Shown here: in pieces, positions 6,863 through 16,440 of the stretch
How the letters are laid out: every line of letters begins with the position of its first letter
Numbering within the stretch: position 1 is the first letter of the stretch
Assembly: GCA_964386865.1 (NCBI GenBank)
Contig: CAYLUN010000037.1
Location: forward strand, 1-50,074
DNA length: 50,074 bases
DNA from: CAYLUN01 sp964386865
GTDB lineage: Bacteria > Verrucomicrobiota > Kiritimatiellia > RFP12 > UBA1067
Reading direction: 5' to 3'
Program-made: the position numbers and the translations under genes
The notes under the pieces: generated by a model
Databases searched by the model: none
Seen by the model: the letters and a program-made list of their open reading frames with translations, nothing else
Told to the model about the DNA's origin: nothing

Positions 6863-9800
6863 CTAGCGCGCCTCAACCCGGAAGAAGCCTGTCGGCGTAT
6901 CGGACGGAACCTCCGCCGAGATCCGGAAGATGCGCTTGCCGTCCGCGGTCTCGCCCAGCACCTCGCGGTACGACGCGGGCACCGTCTGCCACTGGCACGC
7001 GGGGCCAACCAGGGCTGGGCTCCAGACCAGGGCGTAGTCCGCGTCAGACGTTCCCTCGAAAGTCAGCTCCACCCAGCCCGCCGGCGCGGCTTCCGCCAGC
7101 GTAGAGTAGCCCGAGGCCGGCGCGGCCGCCGCCTGCGGCTGCACCGAGAGGCTCGTGATCTTCGACTGCTTGGTGCCGGCGGGCGACGGGCTGACGATGA
7201 TGTTGGTGTAGGTCGCAATCATCGAGAAGTCGAACGCGGGAAGCGCGAAGGTCGGGTTGCTGTTGAAGCGATTCGCGCCCAGCACGGCGTCGATGTTCGG
7301 GCCGCCCGACCACTGCCAGAAAGCCGAGCCCGACGGAGCCGAATACGCCGAGACGGAGACCATCGTGCCCTGCGGGTAGACGCCAAGCGCGACCTCGTCG
7401 AGAACGGCTTGGAGGTTGGTGAACTGCGTCGGCAGGGTGTAGCTGTTCAGCGTCGCCCACTCGAGGTACAGCATCACGGTGGGCGTCCACGACACGTCAC
7501 GCAGCCAGGCGTTGTCCTTGAACACGCTCGTGTCGACGTCCTTCTTGTAGGAGAAGTTCATCGTGTGCTGGAGCCTGTTGTTGAAGGCGCGGGTGGCCGT
7601 GAGTATGTTCGTGACCGCGTAGCCGGTGGACTCCCAGGCCTCCTCCTTGCCGGAGATCCACGCGTTGGTGTATGCGTCCCGGGTGAAGATGAGGTTGTCG
7701 TAGTCCGCTTCGCTGCACGACGCCCACGTCCAGAGCAGGATGCCGGTGCCGATTCGCTTCACGGAGAGCTGCGCGTGCTGGCTGTTGTTGACATAGCCGA
7801 AGCGCCCGAGGCGGACCGCGTTGACCCCCGCCGACGACCCGTTGGTGGGGGGCGCGTCCCCGACCCACGCCACGCCGCCGTCCTCGCCGGAGAACCCGGT
7901 GTTCTCCTCGTTGACGTTCGGTACGTAGTCTACGCCGCCGAGCGCGCTCAGCATGGCCTGCGGAATCCAGGTCACGCGGTCGATGAGGATGGTGTTGTCG
8001 CGCACGTAATACGAGGTGTCACGCTCAAACCGCCAGGCGATCGTGGCGGCGCTGGTGACCCAGTTGGTGCAGAGGTGCCACACGGTGTCCTTGCCCGAGT
8101 TCACCGGGCCGAGAGGCGTGCCGTTCACGACGAGCCGAACGCCGTCATAGCGGGACTCCGAACTCGACTTCCACCAGTAGAGCAGGACGCCGCTGCCGGT
8201 GAAGTTCGTGGTGGCCAGGCTCACGCGGCCGCCGGGGCCGACGGAGGCGCCGCCGAGCCGCACGACGGGGTCGTTGTAGCGCACGCCGCCTGTGGCCGAG
8301 GCGTTGACGCCGTTGGGCGAGACGTTCGTGACAGACAGCGGCTGGCCGGCGATCGTCAGCGCGTCAGCGAGCATCTCATTCTCGCTTTGATTGATGTATG
8401 TGGCCTCCACCATGACGGGGTTGCCGGGCATGGTGAACATCGTGATGGGGCTGGACGCGTCAACAAAGACCGCGCCGTTGGTGGAGCTCCAGTGGTCGAA
8501 CTTCTTCCAGAGCGGGGCGGCGTTCGCGATGACACGCACCAGCGCGCCCTCGGGGTAGGAACCCTGAGGCTCGCCAGCACCCTCGTAGACGGCGTTGGTC
8601 CAAGCACCAGCCTCGCGGCCTTTCACCATCGACACGGGATACTCGAGCGGTTTGTAGAGCGCGTAGATATTGATGTCGCGAGAAGGCATGACCAACGTGG
8701 TGGTCGCCGTATATGGATCGGCGAGCGCGTCGGTGTCGCCTCCCCAGACGTCGAACTCCTGGTTGGCCGGCGCGGCATTCGCCACGACGGTCACGGTGTC
8801 GGCCACGGCAAAGGTTCCATTGGTCGCGCCGCCCGGGCGGATCGTCCCGCTCTGGACGGTCAGAACGTAGTTGGTCTGCATCCACGTCACGCTGTCAACC
8901 CAGCCGCAATCATCGCCGGCGGTTTTCGCTCCGTCCTTCCGGTAGGTCCAGCGGACCGTATGGTTGGCGACTGTCATCAGGTTGGTTTCGAAATAGACCC
9001 ACCCGTCCCGCGTGCCGCTGATCCGCTCCGTCTCGACGCCGTCCACGGACAGGGCCAGGAAGTCGTGGTTCAACTCCGATGACGTGCGCCAGTGGAAGGA
9101 GAGGCTTCCCGCTCCGGAGTAGACCGCCTCGACGGCGGTCTCCGCGCCGCTGACGACACGTACGGGGCCGCCGAGCCGCGCGGCCTTGTTGCTGACCGCG
9201 CCGGCCACAGGCTCTTCGAGCGTGATGGAGTTGGGGGTGTTAAGCAAGTGGAGCGGCTTGCCCCGCACGCCGAACTCCGCAGCTAGCTCGTCCGGAATCC
9301 AGGTGACGGTGCCGACTGAGCCGGAGTCGGTGCCGGCCTCATCAGAGCCATCTTTGCTGTAGGTCCAGCGCAGGCGGTGCGGGCCGTCACCGGCGACGTA
9401 ATTCGTGACGGTGCCGGAGGCCGAGCCCGAAATGGTATTGGTGATAATGCCGTCCACCGAGAAGGCGAGAAAGTCGTAGCCCTGCTCGCAGCTGACCGAC
9501 CAGGGGAAGATCACGGTTCCCGCGTTGGTGTAGACAACCTCGAAGAAGGCGGTCTCATTGTCTCCGATGGAGCCTAGGCGCACGGACGGCGGCGCTTGGT
9601 TGAAGTCGTCGAATGTGACGTTGGCCCAGTCCGTAACGTTGGGCACGCCAATGACGAACGGAATGGCGGACCCGATCGTCCATCCCGAATCGGAGTAGGT
9701 GGCGGTCAGCTCGATGTCATCGGTGCCCATGATCACGGTGGTCGCGGCCGAGGAGACGTCGACCACATAGTCTGTTCCGTTACCGGTCCAGCCCGTGAAG

Positions 9801-12800
9801 ATCTTGCCCGCCGCCGGGGTGTTGGCCTGGATCTGCACGAGCGCGCCGTTGGTGTACGCGCCGCTACCAGCCCCATTGTTGACCGTCAGGTAGTAGAAGG
9901 GCAGCATGATTGTGTTGGTGGTGTAGGTGGCGACCATCATGACGTCGTTCGTCGGCATGACGAATGTCACCGTACTGTTCCGTAGCTGATCGCGAGTGAG
10001 CAGCGACGCGCCGCTGCCGGTCCAGCGCTCGAAGTGGTGGTAAGGTGAGGGCGGCGGCAAGTGGGCTCTCACGGTGACCTGCGAGTTGCTCGGGAAGACG
10101 TTCCGATCGGCATCGCCAAACACTTGCGCATAGCGGTTCGGGTCGTCTCTGTACGGCGACTGCAGCTCGTAGTGCTCGTTGGTCGCGTCGACGAGCTGGA
10201 GCGCGAAGGTGGGCGTCCAGTGTGCATTGCGCATCCAGCCGCAGTCCTCGAACACGCTGACGTCGCCGTCCTTCCGGTAGCGGTAGGTCAGGACCCGCTT
10301 GAGGACGCGGTTCTCGTCACGCGTCTTGCGCGGGTCAGTGCGCACCACGAAGAGGGCGTTGGACCACACGCCGAAGGCTTTGCCGCTGGTCCAGTTGGTC
10401 GGGTTGCCGTTCAGGAGGAACTCGAGGCGGTCGTAGCGGGCCTCGCTGCGGGTGGTCCAGTCCCACTCCAGGATGCCGGTGCCCCAGTTGGTGACCGAGA
10501 CTTGGGCGAGCAGATTGTTCGTCACGTAGCCGAAGCCGCCTAGGCGGATCGCGTCGCCGCCGCCGGGCGCGTCGTGCACCCAAGCCACGCCGCCGTCTTC
10601 GCCCTCGAAGTCGAACGTACCCTCGCCGTGCCAGCGGCCTTCGAAGAGCGGGTCAAACTCGTTGTTAACGTTCGGGAACCAGCTGGTGTCGAGGGCCTTG
10701 GCCATGGCCTCGGGGATCCAGGTGACACGGTCGACCAGCACCTCGTTCTCATGCACGACATAGGTGTCGTCGCTGGTGTAGCGCCACGTGATGTCGGCGA
10801 CATCGATGCCGCGCAGATCATAGCCGTAAAGGTTCCAAACCTCCACGAGGCTGTTGGTGTCCTTGTCCGACATCAGGGGCTCGAGCGGCACGCCGTTGAC
10901 CTCCAGCCGAATGCCGTCCTGCTCGGCCTCGGCGTCGCCGTGCCACCAGAAGAGCAGGTAGCCGGAGCCGGTGAAGTTGGTGGTCGTGAGGAAGACGTTC
11001 TGGCCGGGGGCGACAGAGGGGCCGCCCATGCGGACGACGGTGTCGTTGTGGCGGATGCCGCCCGTGGCCTCGGCGACGACGCCGTTCGTCGAGAAGTCGG
11101 TGACCACGAGCGGCTGGCCGCGGATGGTCAGCGCGGCCGCCAGCTTCTCGGCCGCAGTCTGGTCGCGGTAGACGGCGCGGATCGCCACGTCCGCGCCGGC
11201 GGCGGGCATCACGAACATCGAGATGTCGGCGAACTGGTTCGAGTAGATCACGGTTCCCGTGGTGTTCGTCCAGTAGGCGAAGGTCTGCCACAGCGGGGCG
11301 GGGTCGGCCACGATGCGCACCAGCGCGCCCGCGGGATAGGTGCCTTCGGGCTCGCCCGTTCCCGCGTGCACGGGGTTAGGCCACGCGCCCGCGTCGCGGC
11401 CGTTGATGATCGACAAGCTCCACGTCTGCACCTTGTAGAGCGCGCGCACGCTGATGTCGCGTCCGGGCATGGTCACGGTGGTGTTCGGCATGTCCGGGTC
11501 GGCGAGGTTCTCGGTGTCGCCGTCCCACTCGTCGAACTGCATGCCGGCCGGCGCCGCGCTGGCCGAGATGGCCACGACGTCGCCCACCGCGAACGTGCCG
11601 TTGGTCAGGCCGCTGGAGACGATGAGGGCGTCTTGGACAGTCAGGACGTAGGCGGACTGCACCCAGGTGACGGTGTCGACCCAGGCGCAGTCTTGCCCGG
11701 TGAAGCCGGAGGGGCTCTTGGCGTAGGCCCAGCGCACGGTGTGCGCGGCGACCGTGAGCAGGTTGGTCGTAAAGGTCTTCCAGCCGCCGGTCTTGGCGCT
11801 CAGGCCGCTGAGGCGGGCCGCCTCGACGCCGTCGATGATGCAGAGCAGGAAGTCGGTGTCCTGGCAGGAGCTGTACCACCGGAAGGAGAGCGTGCCGGCG
11901 CCATGGAGCACGGCCTCGACGGCGTTGGTGCGGCTGTCGCCGACGAGCGGTACGCCGCTCTTGAGGCCGCCGAGGCGGACGGCGGCGTTGCTGATTGCGC
12001 CGGACGGGGCGTTGGTGGTGTCGAGGTAGCAGGCCTCGAAGCCGTAGGGGAAGGGCAGGGCGGCGCCGGGCTGGCCGTTGGGGAAGGCGAGCGGCTTGCC
12101 GGCCACGCCGAGCTCGGCGGCAAGGATGTCGGGGATCCAGGTGACGGGCATGAGCCAGCCGCAGTCTTCGCCGTCGAAGGCGGAGTCGTCTTTAAGGTAG
12201 GCCCACTTGAGGGTGTGCGGGCCCGGGTCTGCGACGAACTGGGTGACCACGCCCGAGACGTCGAAGCCGGAGATGGAGGCCTTCTCCGCGCCGTCGACGT
12301 AGAAGACGAGCCGGTCCCAGCCCTGTTCGCAGCTCACGCGCCAAGGGAAGATGACCGTGCCGGCGTTGGTGTAGACCGTGGAGATGGAGGCCTCGAAGGC
12401 GCTCTCGTGGTCGGACGCGGGGCCGAGCCGCACGTAGGGCGGTTCGGCGCTGATATCGGAGGCGCCGACGTTGACGAGTATGACCGGCTGCGGCAGGTTG
12501 AGGATGCCGTCGACGACTTCGGAGAGCGAGGGGGTGATGTAGGTGGCGGTGACGGTGACCGCGTGCGTCGGCATGGTCACGGTGGTCGTGGCGTTGGTCG
12601 CGTTCGCGAGGTGGTTGGTGTCGCCGGTCCAGCGGTCGAAGGTGGCCCACGCAGGCGCCGCGTCAGCGGTGATCGCGACGACCGCGCCGCTGATGTAGGA
12701 GCCGTCGCCGCTGCCGTTGGTGACGGTGAGCGTGTAGAACGGGATGGGCTGATAGTTGGCGGTGACCGTGACCGCATTCGTCGGCATGGTCACGGTGGTG

Positions 12801-13918
12801 GAAGCGCTGGCCGCGTTGGCGAGGTGGGCGGTATCGCCGGTCCAGCCGGCGAAGGAGGAGCCTGCGGGCGGCGCATTGGCGCTGATCGCGACGACCGCGT
12901 GGTTCGTGTAGGAGCCGCTGCCGGTGCCGTTGACGACGGTGAGCGCGTAGGCGACATAGGTGTTCTCGTAGGCGCCCATATCCACCGTGCCGCCGATGAT
13001 GCGGGGGTTGCCCGCCGCGTCGTTGGTGTTGCCGCCGTCCACGTAGGCGTTGTTGCCGCTGTTGACGCAGGGCGAGCTGCTGGCCGGCCGCAGCGTGCCG
13101 GTCTGGAACTGCGGGTTGGCCACGATGTTGCCGCCGCCGTCGTGGTTGTAGTAGTCGGACGAGGTGGGGATCGGGTCGGTGCACGAGTAGCGGAAGAGCG
13201 ACGGGTCGACGCTGGAGGAGGCGGACGAGTAGTTCTCGTCGCCGTTGTACAGCACGATCGAGTTGCGCACCTGGCTGCCCCAGATACCGTCGCCGCTGGT
13301 GGTGTTGACGTGGTTGCTGACGACCGTGCAGTTGTTGAGGGTCGCCCAGTAGGCGCCGCCGCCGCGGTAGGCGCCGCAGCCGGTGATGATGCAGTTGTTC
13401 ACCTGCACCGTGCGGTTGTCCTTGGGCACGTAGACGCCGCCGCCGTTGATGAGGGGCGAGTCCCTGTCGGCGGGGATCGTGCTGGCGTTCGCGAAGCCGT
13501 CGCGGAGGGTGAAGCCGTCGAGCGTGCCGGCGGTCATGTAGACGCAGCGGATCGAGTTCGCGCCGAAGGGCTGGGCGTTGGTGATGTTGTGCTGGCCGCC
13601 GACGATCGTCGTCAGCGCCGCGCCGCGCGTGCTGCGCACCGTGATGGCCTTGGTGATGGCGACGCGGGTCTTGCTTGAGCTGGTGGGCGTGGTGTAGCCG
13701 CTGCTGTAGGTGCCGGGCAGGACCAGCACGGTGTCGCCGGCGGCGGCCTTGTTGACGCCCGCCTGGATCGTCTTAAGGGGCGTGCTCACGGAGGTGCCGG
13801 TGGCGAGGTCGTTGCCGTTGGTGGCGACGTAGTAGGTGTTTGTTGCGGCCTGCAAGGCCGCTGCGCACAGGGCGACGGCGCCCGCGAGCAAGAGGCGTGA
13901 AGAGCGGATCGGTTTCAT
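6863..13918 (-). CDS. Giant secreted repeat protein with beta-helix N-terminus and InlB-type repeats
   Basis: A 2351-residue exported protein. Residues 1-25 are a signal peptide (SSRLLLAGAVALCAAALQAA). Residues about 26-320 resemble a right-handed beta-helix/pectate-lyase-like fold (YYVATNGNDLATGTS, TPLKTIQAGVNKAAAGDTVLVLPGTY). InlB-B/Listeria-Bacteroides-type repeats follow (LTVTNGSGDGSY, FDRWTGDT, TVTMPTHAVTVTATY). From about 463 the protein is a long duplication: roughly 463-1330 and 1405-2230 share segment after segment (VTWIPDxLAAExGVxGKPL, HTVRWxYxK, CxWVDxVTW). The end is a short domain ending TGFFRVEAR. No LPXTG, PEP-CTERM or barrel is seen. The start has GGAGT upstream. Its place between pilQ and pilT hints at a pilus- or secretin-linked surface adhesin, which is inference. 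Confidence 0.85.
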   Translation of the reverse strand: MKPIRSSRLLLAGAVALCAAALQAATNTYYVATNGNDLATGTSVSTPLKTIQAGVNKAAAGDTVLVLPGTYSSGYTTPTSSSKTRVAITKAITVRSTRGAALTTIVGGQHNITNAQPFGANSIRCVYMTAGTLDGFTLRDGFANASTIPADRDSPLINGGGVYVPKDNRTVQVNNCIITGCGAYRGGGAYWATLNNCTVVSNHVNTTSGDGIWGSQVRNSIVLYNGDENYSSASSSVDPSLFRYSCTDPIPTSSDYYNHDGGGNIVANPQFQTGTLRPASSSPCVNSGNNAYVDGGNTNDAAGNPRIIGGTVDMGAYENTYVAYALTVVNGTGSGSYTNHAVVAISANAPPAGSSFAGWTGDTAHLANAASASTTVTMPTNAVTVTANYQPIPFYTLTVTNGSGDGSYISGAVVAITADAAPAWATFDRWTGDTNHLANATNATTTVTMPTHAVTVTATYITPSLSEVVDGILNLPQPVILVNVGASDISAEPPYVRLGPASDHESAFEASISTVYTNAGTVIFPWRVSCEQGWDRLVFYVDGAEKASISGFDVSGVVTQFVADPGPHTLKWAYLKDDSAFDGEDCGWLMPVTWIPDILAAELGVAGKPLAFPNGQPGAALPFPYGFEACYLDTTNAPSGAISNAAVRLGGLKSGVPLVGDSRTNAVEAVLHGAGTLSFRWYSSCQDTDFLLCIIDGVEAARLSGLSAKTGGWKTFTTNLLTVAAHTVRWAYAKSPSGFTGQDCAWVDTVTWVQSAYVLTVQDALIVSSGLTNGTFAVGDVVAISASAAPAGMQFDEWDGDTENLADPDMPNTTVTMPGRDISVRALYKVQTWSLSIINGRDAGAWPNPVHAGTGEPEGTYPAGALVRIVADPAPLWQTFAYWTNTTGTVIYSNQFADISMFVMPAAGADVAIRAVYRDQTAAEKLAAALTIRGQPLVVTDFSTNGVVAEATGGIRHNDTVVRMGGPSVAPGQNVFLTTTNFTGSGYLLFWWHGDAEAEQDGIRLEVNGVPLEPLMSDKDTNSLVEVWNLYGYDLRGIDVADITWRYTSDDTYVVHENEVLVDRVTWIPEAMAKALDTSWFPNVNNEFDPLFEGRWHGEGTFDFEGEDGGVAWVHDAPGGGDAIRLGGFGYVTNNLLAQVSVTNWGTGILEWDWTTRSEARYDRLEFLLNGNPTNWTSGKAFGVWSNALFVVRTDPRKTRDENRVLKRVLTYRYRKDGDVSVFEDCGWMRNAHWTPTFALQLVDATNEHYELQSPYRDDPNRYAQVFGDADRNVFPSNSQVTVRAHLPPPSPYHHFERWTGSGASLLTRDQLRNSTVTFVMPTNDVMMVATYTTNTIMLPFYYLTVNNGAGSGAYTNGALVQIQANTPAAGKIFTGWTGNGTDYVVDVSSAATTVIMGTDDIELTATYSDSGWTIGSAIPFVIGVPNVTDWANVTFDDFNQAPPSVRLGSIGDNETAFFEVVYTNAGTVIFPWSVSCEQGYDFLAFSVDGIITNTISGSASGTVTNYVAGDGPHRLRWTYSKDGSDEAGTDSGSVGTVTWIPDELAAEFGVRGKPLHLLNTPNSITLEEPVAGAVSNKAARLGGPVRVVSGAETAVEAVYSGAGSLSFHWRTSSELNHDFLALSVDGVETERISGTRDGWVYFETNLMTVANHTVRWTYRKDGAKTAGDDCGWVDSVTWMQTNYVLTVQSGTIRPGGATNGTFAVADTVTVVANAAPANQEFDVWGGDTDALADPYTATTTLVMPSRDINIYALYKPLEYPVSMVKGREAGAWTNAVYEGAGEPQGSYPEGALVRVIANAAPLWKKFDHWSSTNGAVFVDASSPITMFTMPGNPVMVEATYINQSENEMLADALTIAGQPLSVTNVSPNGVNASATGGVRYNDPVVRLGGASVGPGGRVSLATTNFTGSGVLLYWWKSSSESRYDGVRLVVNGTPLGPVNSGKDTVWHLCTNWVTSAATIAWRFERDTSYYVRDNTILIDRVTWIPQAMLSALGGVDYVPNVNEENTGFSGEDGGVAWVGDAPPTNGSSAGVNAVRLGRFGYVNNSQHAQLSVKRIGTGILLWTWASCSEADYDNLIFTRDAYTNAWISGKEEAWESTGYAVTNILTATRAFNNRLQHTMNFSYKKDVDTSVFKDNAWLRDVSWTPTVMLYLEWATLNSYTLPTQFTNLQAVLDEVALGVYPQGTMVSVSAYSAPSGSAFWQWSGGPNIDAVLGANRFNSNPTFALPAFDFSMIATYTNIIVSPSPAGTKQSKITSLSVQPQAAAAPASGYSTLAEAAPAGWVELTFEGTSDADYALVWSPALVGPACQWQTVPASYREVLGETADGKRIFRISAEVPSDTPTGFFRVEAR

Positions 13919-13940
13919 GGGGGACTCCTATCGGATCGGT

Positions 13941-13970
13941 TGCGCGGCCGCGTTCGAAAGCGGCCGCGCA
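13941..13970. repeat. Perfect GC-rich inverted repeat between pilQ and the giant gene
   Basis: An 11-bp perfect stem (TGCGCGGCCGC / GCGGCCGCGCA) encloses the 8-base loop GTTCGAAA. It lies in the 83-base gap after the pilQ stop at 14002 and about 22 bases before the giant gene start. There is no following T-tract, so it may protect or attenuate the message rather than end it. Confidence 0.7.
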
Positions 13971-14001
13971 CGGGAGTGTCGGTCTACGTTCGGCCTCTGA
14001 G

Positions 14002-15930
14002 TTACTGGGCGGGCTGGGCCGCTGCCGCTTCGGAGCCTGCGGCTGGGGCAGCTGCCGCGTCTGCGGCTGGAGCTGCTGTTTCTGCGGCGGGCACCTCGGA
14101 GGGAGCCACCGCTCCGGGAGCCTGATACGGGCTCAGGCGCGGCTGGCGGGCGTCCCGGAGGTTCATCAGGTCCTCCAGCGTGCGGTCGCCCGGCTCCTTG
14201 GCCTGGCCGGACAGAATCTGGCGGCCGTACAGGGCGTTCTTGGGCATGCCGATGTCCTGCTCCATCTCGACGGGGTCAGCCATGCCGACGGTCACGAAGA
14301 TGATGATTTCGCGCTGTTCCCTTTCGCGGCTCTTCCAGCCGAAGACGCGGGAGCCGATCCACGGCAGGTTGCGCAGGAAGGGGATGCCGGAGTCGATGTT
14401 CTCTTCCGTCGTGCGGGTGAGGCCGCCGATGACGGCGGTCTTGCCGTCGTTCATGGTGAAGACCGTCTTGATGCGGCGGATCTCGATGACGGGGAACTTG
14501 GCGGCGGGCATTTTGGCGTCGATGCCCTGCAGCTCGAAGTACTTGACGAGCTCGCTGATGGAGGGCTGGATTTCGACGGTGATCAGGCCGGAGGGGCTGA
14601 TGCGGGGCGTGACCTTGAGGCTGATGCCGTAGCTGAAGAAGGCCTCGCCGACGAAGGGCTCCTCTTTGCCGGGGATGAGGGCGAGCTTGGTGGAGATGCT
14701 GTCGCTGCCGTTGTCGGAGGTGGCGGCCTGGAAGGTCAGCTCGACGTTCGGCTCCTTGGTGGTCATGTCGACGACGGCGGACTCCTCGTTGGCGACGATC
14801 ACCTTGGGGTTCGAGAAGACCGAGGCGCCGTCGATCTGCTCGAAGGCGTTGATCGTCAGCTTGAAGGCGTCGGCCGAGAGGGAGCCGCTGAAGGTGCGCG
14901 ACTTGGAGTGGGTCGTGGAGGCGGCGGTCGAGCTGGAGGAGCCGCTGCTGAGGATGGACTCCGTGTTGAGCGTGGAGGAGAGCGTGTCGGAAACCGTCTC
15001 CGTGATGTCCCGCGTGGCGTTCTCGAAGGTGTCGGAAGTCGATTCGGAATGCGTGTCGGAACCCGTGCCGGTGGACTTCGTCGAGGTCGAGCCGGTGGTG
15101 CCGGACGTGCGGGTCTTGGAGTGGGTGCTGCTGTCGGTGACGCCGAGCGTCGCGCCGTCGAAGCTGACGCCCCAGCCGTCGCCGCCGAGGCCCGACCAGT
15201 TGAGTCCGAGCTTCTTGCTGGCGGCCGCGGTGAGCTCGACGAAGCGCGCCTCGATGTAGACCTGCGCGCGGGGCTTGTCGATGGCCATGATGATCTTCTC
15301 GCATTCGCCGATCTGCTGTTCGGTGGCGGTGACGATCACGACGTTGGCGGAGGGGAAGGGGGTGACGCTGCCGCCGGTGCCGAGGAACGACTTGAACAGG
15401 GTGGCGACTTCAGCCGCGCGGGAGTGCTGGAGCGTGAAGGTCTGGGTGATCTTCGGGATTTCGGCGATGGCCTTGGGTGAGACGACGTAGATGCCGGAGT
15501 TCGGCGGCTGCTCGAGCAGCTGCAGGCCCTGAGGGTCCAGGATGGAGGAGAGGCCCTTCTTCCAGGGGACGTTGTCGAGGCGGACGCTGACGGTTCCCTG
15601 CAGGTTCGTGCCGCTCGAGATGATGTTGGCGCTGGTGGCGCTCCGGAAGGCCTTGATGACGTCGGAGAGGGGGGTCTCGTCGAACGACATGGAGACCACC
15701 GCCTCGCCGCCGTCGGCGGGCGCGTCGTTGACGCGGACGACCGTCGGCTGGGGCGCGGCGGCCGGTGCCGGAGCCGGAGCGACAGCCGGAGCGGCGGCGG
15801 GAGGCGGCGTTTGCGCTTCGACGGCGGGTTGCGCGGCGGGCGCATTGTCCTGCGCGCGGGCGGTCGTGAGCGAAGCCGACACACAGGCGGCGATCGCGAA
15901 TAGGCAGACGAGTCGGATGGCTTTCATCAT
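14002..15930 (-). CDS. pilQ: Secretin of type IV pilus / type II secretion (PilQ/GspD family)
   Basis: The outer-membrane gate through which the pilus exits. It has 642 residues: a signal peptide at 1-26, an Ala/Pro linker to about 65, an N0/STN-like domain (MSFDETPLSDVIKAFR, VSVRLDNVPWKKGLSSIL; about 80-150), an N1-type domain (NVVIVTATEQQIGECEKIIMAID; 160-218), and the secretin core (about 350-550, with SNPKVIVANEESAVVD, VIEIRRIKTVFTMNDGKTAVIGGLTR and GIPFLRNLPWIGSRVFG). The tail from 600 is Ala-rich. Oddity: residues 266-350 are almost pure Ser/Thr with charged residues, inserted after the first secretin strands. It is fifth in the pilMNOPQ order, 36 bases after pilP. Confidence 0.92.
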   Translation of the reverse strand: MMKAIRLVCLFAIAACVSASLTTARAQDNAPAAQPAVEAQTPPPAAAPAVAPAPAPAAAPQPTVVRVNDAPADGGEAVVSMSFDETPLSDVIKAFRSATSANIISSGTNLQGTVSVRLDNVPWKKGLSSILDPQGLQLLEQPPNSGIYVVSPKAIAEIPKITQTFTLQHSRAAEVATLFKSFLGTGGSVTPFPSANVVIVTATEQQIGECEKIIMAIDKPRAQVYIEARFVELTAAASKKLGLNWSGLGGDGWGVSFDGATLGVTDSSTHSKTRTSGTTGSTSTKSTGTGSDTHSESTSDTFENATRDITETVSDTLSSTLNTESILSSGSSSSTAASTTHSKSRTFSGSLSADAFKLTINAFEQIDGASVFSNPKVIVANEESAVVDMTTKEPNVELTFQAATSDNGSDSISTKLALIPGKEEPFVGEAFFSYGISLKVTPRISPSGLITVEIQPSISELVKYFELQGIDAKMPAAKFPVIEIRRIKTVFTMNDGKTAVIGGLTRTTEENIDSGIPFLRNLPWIGSRVFGWKSREREQREIIIFVTVGMADPVEMEQDIGMPKNALYGRQILSGQAKEPGDRTLEDLMNLRDARQPRLSPYQAPGAVAPSEVPAAETAAPAADAAAAPAAGSEAAAAQPAQ

Positions 15931-15966
15931 ATACTCCTGGTTGGTTTTTTGACAGCAGTCGGTGTC

Positions 15967-16428
15967 TTACTGATTGTTCCTGAGATCGTTGGGTTTCGGG
16001 GCGAGCCGCTCGGCCTTGAGCGGGGCCAGGACGGCCTCCTGCTCGACGAGCGACTCGACGCGCCACTGGAAGCGGACATCCTCGTGCACGAAGGGGACCG
16101 TGTCGCCCACGGCGTACGTCTGCCGGTTGATCATGGCTTGGATGACGGTCTTGCCGGTGTCGGGGATGACGGACTTGGTGATGCCGCTGATCTTGAGGGC
16201 TTTGCGGGCCGCGGCCCACTCGGCGGCGGTGATCGGCTTGACGGTGGGCAGGACGGGGGCGGGCGCCGCAGGGGCGACGGCGGGGATCTCGGGCTCGGCG
16301 GGCGTCTCGGACGGGGGCGGCGCGGGCGCGTAATCGATGGGCAGGAACGGATCGCGCGCGGCCCACGCGGCGGACGCGGCGAGGGCGGTCAGAAGGAGTA
16401 TGGCGCGGGGGTTAGTGCGGGTTTGCAT
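15967..16428 (-). CDS. pilP: PilP-like periplasmic secretin-partner protein
   Basis: A 153-residue protein with signal peptide (RAILLLTALAASAAWA), then ARDPFLPIDY, a Pro/Ala linker, and a small C-terminal beta domain (ISGITKSVIPDTGKTVIQAMINRQTYAVGDTVPFVHEDVRFQWRVESL) of the PilP/GspC HR type, which links the inner-membrane PilNO pair to the secretin. Position between pilO and pilQ fits PilP. Sequence similarity is weak, so the assignment rests on order and domain shape. No lipobox cysteine is seen, unlike the usual PilP lipoprotein. Confidence 0.75.
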   Translation of the reverse strand: MQTRTNPRAILLLTALAASAAWAARDPFLPIDYAPAPPPSETPAEPEIPAVAPAAPAPVLPTVKPITAAEWAAARKALKISGITKSVIPDTGKTVIQAMINRQTYAVGDTVPFVHEDVRFQWRVESLVEQEAVLAPLKAERLAPKPNDLRNNQ

Positions 16429-16440
16429 AGCAGGGCTCCG

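Noticed and set aside
10574..13678. 1034-codon plus-strand frame opposite the giant repeat protein
   Set aside because: Low-complexity Gly/Val/Asp/Arg-rich text mirroring the repeats of the real gene, with no signal peptide or ribosome site.
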